Below are positions 59,006 to 64,000 of a DNA stretch of 64,000 nt, piece after piece. The DNA is taken from NCBI RefSeq assembly GCF_002025665.1, contig NZ_CP018786.1:3658001-3722000 (forward strand), given 5' to 3'. Each line of letters starts with the position of its first letter. Position 1 is the first letter of the stretch. The notes beneath the pieces are model-generated. The model ran no database searches. It was not told the DNA's origin and worked only from the letters and a program-made list of their open reading frames with translations. The DNA comes from Chryseobacterium indologenes. GTDB taxonomy: Bacteria; Bacteroidota; Bacteroidia; Flavobacteriales; Weeksellaceae. The position numbers were made by a program, and so were the translations under genes.

Positions 59006-59664
59006 GTAAGCTTCATATTGACAGCATAACCAAGTCTTTTAAAGATCATAATATCCTGCAAGATATTTATTTAGGATGTGAAACCGGGCAGATTATTGGA
59101 ATTCTGGGCAGAAATGGTGTTGGAAAATCAACATTATTAAAAATTATTTTTGGAACTGTCAGTAGTGATACTCAGTTTATAAGATACAATGACAAAGTTC
59201 TGAAAAGTATTTCCGATAGAAAAAACAGAATTGCTTACCTGCCACAGGACATTTTCTTGCCGAAATACAATACCGTTAAAAGCTTAATTCCTCTTTTTTG
59301 TAATAAGAAAAATACAGATCTATTATTCACTTCAGATCTGATCCGTCCTTTTTTGTCAGAGAAACCTAAAAATCTTTCCAGAGGTGAGCAAAGGGTTATT
59401 GAAGCTTTAATGATTATTTATTCTGAAGCAGATTTTGTTTTACTGGATGAACCCTTCCATAGCCTTTCTCCGAAAATATCTGCAGCATTGAAAACAGCGA
59501 TCATTGAACATTCTGCGAATAAGGGATTCATTATTTCTGATCATAATTATCAGGAAGTTCTTGATATTTCAGACCGAATATATCTTCTGCGTGAAGGCTA
59601 TCTGAAACAAATACAAGATTTAAAAGAACTGCAGCGGTATAATTATCTTCCGAAAAGCATTTAA
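59002..59664 (+). CDS. ABC transporter ATP-binding protein
   Basis: 220 aa from the ATG at 59002. Complete nucleotide-binding domain: Walker A GRNGVGKST (36-44), Q-loop Gln82, signature LSRGEQ (125-130), Walker B VLLDEP (146-151) and H-loop His181. Helical subdomain is short. The only membrane partner nearby is the 92-aa protein with which it overlaps. Direction of transport and substrate are unknown. Confidence 0.87.
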   Translation: MSKLHIDSITKSFKDHNILQDIYLGCETGQIIGILGRNGVGKSTLLKIIFGTVSSDTQFIRYNDKVLKSISDRKNRIAYLPQDIFLPKYNTVKSLIPLFCNKKNTDLLFTSDLIRPFLSEKPKNLSRGEQRVIEALMIIYSEADFVLLDEPFHSLSPKISAALKTAIIEHSANKGFIISDHNYQEVLDISDRIYLLREGYLKQIQDLKELQRYNYLPKSI

Positions 59665-59668
59665 TTTA

Positions 59669-59676
59669 TATATTTG
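59669..59676 (+). promoter_or_regulatory. -7 element upstream of gene at 59695
   Basis: TATATTTG; it covers an in-frame TTG at 59674 and so excludes that codon as the start. Confidence 0.55.
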
Positions 59677-59694
59677 AGGGATCAAAAAATTTTC

Positions 59695-60495
59695 ATGATG
59701 ACTTTCATAAATAAAGCATTCTATTTATCCGCCTTCAGTATTTTATCCATTGCTTTTGTAAAAGGGCAGACTAAAGTTCCTTTTGGAGTTGTAAAAGCTG
59801 AGGAAGGATATGCCAACGTACGTGTACATAAAGACGACTACCGAAAAATTGTAGACAAGATCCGTATGCGTAAAGGAGATGTTTTTGTTTATGTAAAACC
59901 TGCTCCGGGAGAAACAGAATGGATCTGGATCAAATATCCGGAGAAACAGGATGACGACAAACCTTTTGTACGTTATGAAACTCTTGATAAAGAAGGAATG
60001 GTGAATAAAGGACGTATTGCCTATGTGGACCAGCTTCCTGCCTACACTCCTTCTAAATCTAAAAACGGAAAATCCCTTATTTTCACTGACAATTCTGACC
60101 CTAAGATTCCTACTGCCCAAAGAAGCAAAGTAGTGATTGATATTTATCCTTCCAATGCCGGATACCGTAAAAAGGAAAAAGATGCTGAAGGAAAAATTCT
60201 TACCATTGATAAAGTAAAACCATGGGGAATTGGGAATGATCTTCCTGAAGGAATGACTGAAATCAAATCCATAAGAGTCCAGCAACCCGGAAGAGGATCT
60301 GTTTTTGTACGAGAAGCCATTAAAAATATGTTCCAGCCTACCATGGATTTTGAGAACATTGGAGTTACTTCCCTTGACAACGATAATATTTTCCTTTATA
60401 TGATAAACGGTTCAGGAGAAAACAGATACACTACACTCTGGACGATCAAGAAAGGAAGAGTAATCAGCCAGATTATTTACCATAATCCGGAATAA
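59695..60495 (+). CDS. Hypothetical secreted protein (SH3-like N-terminal part)
   Basis: 266 aa from the ATG at 59695 (a second ATG follows directly). Signal peptide (FYLSAFSILSIAFVKGQ). The start of the mature protein (EEGYANVRVHKDDYRKIVDK, KGDVFVYVKPAPGETEWIWI) resembles a bacterial SH3-like module. The C-terminal domain (MTEIKSIRVQQPGRGSVFVR, TTLWTIKKGRVISQIIYH) is unassigned. Probably periplasmic. Upstream of the cobalamin riboswitch but transcribed as a separate unit. Confidence 0.65.
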   Translation: MMTFINKAFYLSAFSILSIAFVKGQTKVPFGVVKAEEGYANVRVHKDDYRKIVDKIRMRKGDVFVYVKPAPGETEWIWIKYPEKQDDDKPFVRYETLDKEGMVNKGRIAYVDQLPAYTPSKSKNGKSLIFTDNSDPKIPTAQRSKVVIDIYPSNAGYRKKEKDAEGKILTIDKVKPWGIGNDLPEGMTEIKSIRVQQPGRGSVFVREAIKNMFQPTMDFENIGVTSLDNDNIFLYMINGSGENRYTTLWTIKKGRVISQIIYHNPE

Positions 60496-60501
60496 ATTCA
60501 T

Positions 60502-60509
60502 TATTTTTG
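60502..60509 (+). promoter_or_regulatory. -7 element driving the cobalamin riboswitch transcript
   Basis: TATTTTTG, about 35 bp before the riboswitch core, shortly after the stop at 60495. Confidence 0.6.
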
Positions 60510-60544
60510 CACCCGAAAAAGTTTTACACTTATTCATCACAGAA

Positions 60545-60693
60545 ATTGGTTCTGCATCACTGCAGATTAAAAGGGAACCGTGTGAAAATCACGGACTGTC
60601 GCGCAACTGTAAGTAGCTGAAATCTTTATCAAAGATCCACTGTGCGAGGCATGGGAAGGAGATAAATGATGCTACAAGTCAGGAGACCTGCCT
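60545..60693 (+). promoter_or_regulatory. Cobalamin (B12) riboswitch
   Basis: All conserved parts are in order: AAAAGGGAA (60569-60577), CCGTGTGAAAATCACGG stem, CTGTCGCGCAACTGTAA, CCACTGTGCGAGGCATGG then GAAGG, and the B12 box AGTCAGGAGACCTGCC (60678-60693). It binds adenosyl- or related cobalamins and normally turns expression off when B12 is plentiful. The next gene on the strand is the acyl-CoA thioesterase at 60826; no other ORF lies between. This 330-bp gene-free spacer thus holds a promoter, the riboswitch and a possible expression platform. Confidence 0.95.
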
Positions 60694-60750
60694 TTTTCTT
60701 AAACATGTAACTTTCGCGATTTGAAGTTGTATTGATCTGATGGATTGTTT

Positions 60751-60771
60751 CAGGAGTTCTGTAAGTTCCTG
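60751..60771 (+). other. Possible riboswitch expression-platform hairpin
   Basis: CAGGAGTT (60751-60758) can pair with AAGTTCCTG (60763-60771) with two G-U pairs, followed by a weak T-rich run (TCATTATTCTGTTGTTTT). Could be a terminator of the regulated leader. Confidence 0.4.
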
Positions 60772-60825
60772 TCATTATTCTGTTGTTTTAATATCATTTC
60801 TTATCGCTTTAATTAATAATGATAT

Positions 60826-61209
60826 ATGACTACAGAAGAAAGAATTGAAGCATCCGAAACCAGAATCTTTAAAGCGGTTTTCCCTAATACAACCAATCAT
60901 TATGATACTCTTTTTGGAGGTACAGCGATGCAGCTGATGGACGAAGTAGCTTTTATCACAGCAACCCGTTTTGCCAGAAAAAGAGTGGTAACGGTAAGCA
61001 GTGATAAGATTGATTTCAAAAAACCTATTCCTGCCGGAACCATCGTTGAGCTGATCGGAAAAGTTTCATACGTTGGAAAAACCAGTATGAAAGTAAACGT
61101 TGAAATTTACACAGAGCAGATGTATTCCTATGAAAGAGAAAAAGCAATTATAGGTGATTTTACTTTTGTAGCGATTGACGAATTCAAGAAACCAATTCAG
61201 ATACTATAA
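60826..61209 (+). CDS. Acyl-CoA thioesterase (hot-dog fold, YciA/BACH type)
   Basis: 127 aa, single hot-dog domain. Family motif NHYDTLFGGTAMQLMDEVAF (catalytic Asp region), VVTVSSDKIDFKKPIPAGTI and GDFTFVAIDEFKKP. Hydrolyses acyl-CoA to free acid and CoA in the cytoplasm, as multimers. It stands alone behind a cobalamin riboswitch and before a strong terminator, so it appears to be the regulated gene. One idea is relief of CoA trapping as propionyl- or methylmalonyl-CoA when B12-dependent mutase is inactive (inference). Confidence 0.88.
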   Translation: MTTEERIEASETRIFKAVFPNTTNHYDTLFGGTAMQLMDEVAFITATRFARKRVVTVSSDKIDFKKPIPAGTIVELIGKVSYVGKTSMKVNVEIYTEQMYSYEREKAIIGDFTFVAIDEFKKPIQIL

Positions 61210-61219
61210 ATAATAAAGC

Positions 61220-61249
61220 TTCGGGCGGCCATTGGCCGCCCGAAATTTT
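61220..61249 (+). terminator. Terminator after acyl-CoA thioesterase
   Basis: TTCGGGCGGCC-ATT-GGCCGCCCGAA, perfect 11-bp GC-rich stem then ATTTTC. Confidence 0.85.
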
Positions 61250-61383
61250 CACCTTCAAAAACAACATATTATTTCTCAGCCAAAAATTGATTGAAATTCA
61301 TTTGTTTTTTATTTACTTTTAGCATGGCAAAAAAATTATTTTTACATTGCTGTCACTAAAAACTATAGAAGAACCGATATTTC

Positions 61384-62757
61384 ATGAAAAAGATTATTTT
61401 AATCATTACTCTTATCCTTTCAATTTCATTAAGAGCACAAAAAGACGTAAAAATTGAACTTTCGGAAAGTTACGAATTGGGAAATATTATTCTGGCCCTC
61501 ACTGAATATGGCAGAACAGATCCTTATGATGTTCAGAAAATCCCACCGTATTACGATGAAATTATTACATATTTTGAACCTGTAAAAGATCATCCTCTGC
61601 TGAAACAAGTCAATTATTCAAGAAAAGACTGGAAAAAATTCTTAGGCTTCCGAACTGATTTCTATGCATTTTCTTTTGATGAAAAAGGTTTACTTAAAAG
61701 AGACTTTCCTTTCAATTCCTTTGGTCCTAAAGAAGTAGATGAAAATCTGGAGCTTATCAATGATTTTGTAAAGAAATCGAATTACAGAGCCTTTTATAAA
61801 AATCATCAACAGTTTTATAATACTTTAATTGCTAATTACAAAGAGTATTATTACATCAATGATACCTACGCATTCCTGGATAAAATTGCCGGACAACCTA
61901 AAAATAAAAATACTAAATCCTATGTTATCGCCATTTCTCCTTTAGTAGGCGGACAAAATTGCCACAGAGAAATCAATAGCTCATTAACCGTTGATTTTCC
62001 TGATATCGGAAAAGATCTTATTCTTGGAAATTTAAAAAATAATATTGCCAGGAGAATTCTTGATAATCACACTGTATTTTCAGAAATCGATCATGGATAT
62101 GTAAATCCTATTTCAGAACACTATTCAAAGGAGATAACGGAAAGCTTCAACCTTACGAATTGGGATAAAAAATCAGGATACGTGGGAATAAATTCATTCA
62201 ATGAATATATGACATGGGCTGTTTACGATTTATTCATTAAAGAAAATTTTCCAAAGGAAAAAACAGACAGCCTTTCAGCAATCTACCATAAAGTGAATAT
62301 CCGACGCGGTTTTATTGCTCAGAATTTATTTTCTGAGAAGCTTATAGAACTTTATAAAAAAGAAAAGAACCTGGAAAAATTATATGTTCCATTATTAAAA
62401 TGGACGAAGAAAATAGAAAACCAAATTTCCCAGCCTTCCGTTCTCAATTCCAATAGCAAAGACTTTGAGAAAGCTGATCTCAATAATATCGTGGTAAAAT
62501 TCACAGAGCCTATGAAAAAAACAAAGACTCTTCAGCTCAAATTATATGAATACATTGATGGAAAAGAAACCCGCAATACAATCATTATCGTTAAAAATCC
62601 GGTCTGGTCTAAAGATGGAAAAGAAGTAAAATTCAAACTGGATACTTCTTATAAGAATTTTGTACTGGGATTTTATGTACCGAACAATATGACGGGGTTT
62701 TATTCTAAAAAAGGAATTTTATTAAATCCCGACAATTACTTATTACTATCCTCTTAA
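61384..62757 (+). CDS. DUF4932-type secreted protein
   Basis: 457 aa; signal peptide (IILIITLILSISLRAQ). The central region (FVIAISPLVGGQNCHREINS-like stretch from residue ~178, FSEIDHGYVNPISEHYS, YMTWAVYDLFIKENF) matches the Bacteroidetes DUF4932 family, whose His and Glu residues suggest a metallopeptidase-like site (inference). The C-terminal ~100 residues (DLNNIVVKFTEPMKKTKTLQ) look like a Big_5/Ig-like domain. Periplasmic or surface. Own terminator. Confidence 0.65.
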   Translation: MKKIILIITLILSISLRAQKDVKIELSESYELGNIILALTEYGRTDPYDVQKIPPYYDEIITYFEPVKDHPLLKQVNYSRKDWKKFLGFRTDFYAFSFDEKGLLKRDFPFNSFGPKEVDENLELINDFVKKSNYRAFYKNHQQFYNTLIANYKEYYYINDTYAFLDKIAGQPKNKNTKSYVIAISPLVGGQNCHREINSSLTVDFPDIGKDLILGNLKNNIARRILDNHTVFSEIDHGYVNPISEHYSKEITESFNLTNWDKKSGYVGINSFNEYMTWAVYDLFIKENFPKEKTDSLSAIYHKVNIRRGFIAQNLFSEKLIELYKKEKNLEKLYVPLLKWTKKIENQISQPSVLNSNSKDFEKADLNNIVVKFTEPMKKTKTLQLKLYEYIDGKETRNTIIIVKNPVWSKDGKEVKFKLDTSYKNFVLGFYVPNNMTGFYSKKGILLNPDNYLLLSS

Positions 62758-62776
62758 AACGTTTCAGATGATCTAT

Positions 62777-62814
62777 AAAAAGACACTGCTCAGTAACCGG
62801 GCAGTGTCTTTTTA
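62777..62814 (+). terminator. Terminator after DUF4932 gene
   Basis: AAAAAGACACTGC, 11-nt loop, GCAGTGTCTTTTT; probably bidirectional with the HD-domain gene. Confidence 0.88.
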
Positions 62815-62816
62815 AA

Positions 62817-63407
62817 TTATTTCAATACTTTTTCTGTTTCCAGGCTTTTACTCAATAAAAGCTCAAAAGCCTCTCCCATTTCATCTGATGCTCTGCTGAT
62901 CGCATTTTCAAGCATATTTCGGATTTGTCTTTCAGTCACTCCAGCCTCAGTCCAGCTCTTTCCGGAAGTATGAGAATTTAAGATAAACGGCATGATTCTG
63001 TCGATCCCACACGCAAAAATAGCATCAGGAGTTTTCTCATCCTCAAATTCAAGCCATAAATTAAAAAATTCTGTGCGCAAAGGTTCATCCAGAATTCCAA
63101 AGATTTTCTGAGCAGAAGCTTTCTCTCTTTCAAACTTTCCTACCATTGCTTTTTCATCAAAAATAAAAGTATCTCCGGCTTCAATCTCCACAAGATCATG
63201 AATGGAAAGCATTCTTATTACTCTCAACAAATCAATATCCGCACGGTTTTTAGCATAGGGATAAAGAATCTGAGCCAGAATAATAATCTGCCAGGAATGT
63301 TCCGCCGTATTCTCTCTTCGGGAATCATCTGCATTATAATTTCTTCGTTGTACATTTTTAAGCGCATCTACTGCCAGGATAAAATCGATCTCTTTCTGAA
63401 TTTTCAT
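62817..63407 (-). CDS. HD domain phosphohydrolase (HDDC2/YfbR-like)
   Basis: 196 aa. HD metal ligands visible in ENTAEHSWQIIILAQ (His), LSIHDLVEIEAGD (His-Asp) and FACGIDRIMPFILN (Asp). Similar to HDDC2/YfbR 5'-deoxynucleotidases and related HD hydrolases. Acts on nucleotides in the cytoplasm, exact substrate unknown. Its start is 1 bp after the stop of the upstream gene (63409-64000), so they form an operon. Confidence 0.87.
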   Translation of the reverse strand: MKIQKEIDFILAVDALKNVQRRNYNADDSRRENTAEHSWQIIILAQILYPYAKNRADIDLLRVIRMLSIHDLVEIEAGDTFIFDEKAMVGKFEREKASAQKIFGILDEPLRTEFFNLWLEFEDEKTPDAIFACGIDRIMPFILNSHTSGKSWTEAGVTERQIRNMLENAISRASDEMGEAFELLLSKSLETEKVLK

Positions 63408-63408
63408 C

Positions 63409-64000
63409 TTACTTCTTATTTCTGTTATATTGATCTGATGGATATACCTTTGTTTTGGTAATCCATTTATTATTTATCTTTTCTTTAGTGGTCACTTTTA
63501 CAGAGCCTTCAACACTCATATCCTCTTCTTTTTCAAAAACTTTATCAAGTCCTTTATTCGGAATTACGGCATATTCTGTTGTAAAAATATCACAACAGCC
63601 AGACTTTCCATAAGAAATAAGACGTTTACGCTGGGCATCGACATCAAAAATATCAAGACCGTTTGACCCCAGCTCTGTAAGTTCCTCGCTTTTTACAAAC
63701 CCCATTCTTGTTTTGTTGAAGACATATACATCATAAGATGCCCCGCTATAATTTCCCATATTTCCGTTTCTTATGGCAACATCTTCCGTTCCATCGAAGT
63801 TAAAGTCATCTAGGATCACAGCACGTTGATCTTTCAAAAGTGGAATCAATTTCCCCTGGATAGGTTTTTTACCTTGTTCTGTATATAAAACCAGATCATC
63901 AGAAATAAAAGTCTGTACCTTGCTATTCTTATGATCAAACAATTCCACCGTTCCCTTTCCTCCACATCTGTCATCATAACAATTTTCTATCTGGATGACG
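63409..64000 (-). CDS. Hypothetical XAC2610-like protein, 5' end beyond window
   Basis: Open to the window edge on the reverse strand (…VIQIENCYDDRCGGKGTVEL...), so at least 197 codons with the N-terminus missing. An internal GTG at 63948 is not the start. AVILDDFNFDGTEDVAIRNG and YSGASYDVYVFNKTRMGFV resemble the FG-GAP-like C-terminal part of XAC2610-related proteins; CysCys in SGCCDIF is notable. Coupled to the HD-domain gene by a 1-bp gap. Function unknown. Confidence 0.6.
   Translation of the reverse strand, partial: VIQIENCYDDRCGGKGTVELFDHKNSKVQTFISDDLVLYTEQGKKPIQGKLIPLLKDQRAVILDDFNFDGTEDVAIRNGNMGNYSGASYDVYVFNKTRMGFVKSEELTELGSNGLDIFDVDAQRKRLISYGKSGCCDIFTTEYAVIPNKGLDKVFEKEEDMSVEGSVKVTTKEKINNKWITKTKVYPSDQYNRNKK

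Noticed and set aside
58727..59664. ABC transporter as exporter of the graspetides
   Set aside because: It is more than 11 kb from the operon, lacks a C39 peptidase domain and has only a 92-aa membrane partner; no evidence links them.

Overview
The window looks like a chromosomal segment of a Flavobacteriia bacterium, most likely Chryseobacterium or a close relative. The evidence is low GC, no Shine-Dalgarno sequences, promoters of the Bacteroidetes type (TAnnTTTG at -7), type IX secretion system (T9SS) genes with T9SS-sorted surface proteins, many lipoproteins, a mevalonate-pathway gene and a chromosomal subclass B1 metallo-beta-lactamase. No rRNA, tRNA, CRISPR array, transposase or integrase was recognised.

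Layout. 1-4.5 kb is an accessory patch: two divergent small DNA-binding-like proteins around an intergenic region with repeated operator-like motifs, an overlapping lipoprotein/membrane-protein operon, a lipoprotein plus TonB-C-like pair, and a P63C-domain protein behind a long hairpin. 4.8-14 kb is housekeeping and secretion: a Nudix hydrolase, murF, then gldJ, porU and porV. 14-20 kb holds the B1 beta-lactamase, a FUSC transporter, a phosphopantetheinyl transferase, a HugZ-like protein and ahcY. 20-29 kb is rich in surface proteins: a tandem pair of YD-like lipoproteins, a YiaA-type protein and four consecutive BspA-like (DUF285) proteins with T9SS tails. 29-44 kb contains purE and purK (6 kb apart), a drug/metabolite exporter, a CPA2 antiporter, a TauE/DUF1634 pair, mvaD and an acyl-CoA ligase/SDR pair.

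44.6-47.3 kb is the outstanding region: a compact microviridin-type graspetide (omega-ester peptide) operon. It has two precursor peptides with almost identical leaders and different cores, an intrinsic terminator placed between the precursors and the enzymes, and two overlapping ATP-grasp ligases (amide type, then ester type). No dedicated protease, transporter or acetyltransferase lies beside it.

47-64 kb has pdxJ, an MscS channel, ung, an acyltransferase, a GNAT enzyme, a MutS2 without its Smr domain, a T9SS-sorted GEVED protein, a very small ABC transporter, and a textbook cobalamin riboswitch directly upstream of an acyl-CoA thioesterase. That last pairing suggests coenzyme A release under B12 shortage.

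Across the window at least six genes have the -7 promoter element ending only 4-5 nt before the start codon, two of them with GTG starts. This predicts leaderless transcripts. Intergenic spaces also carry several dispersed repeat families.
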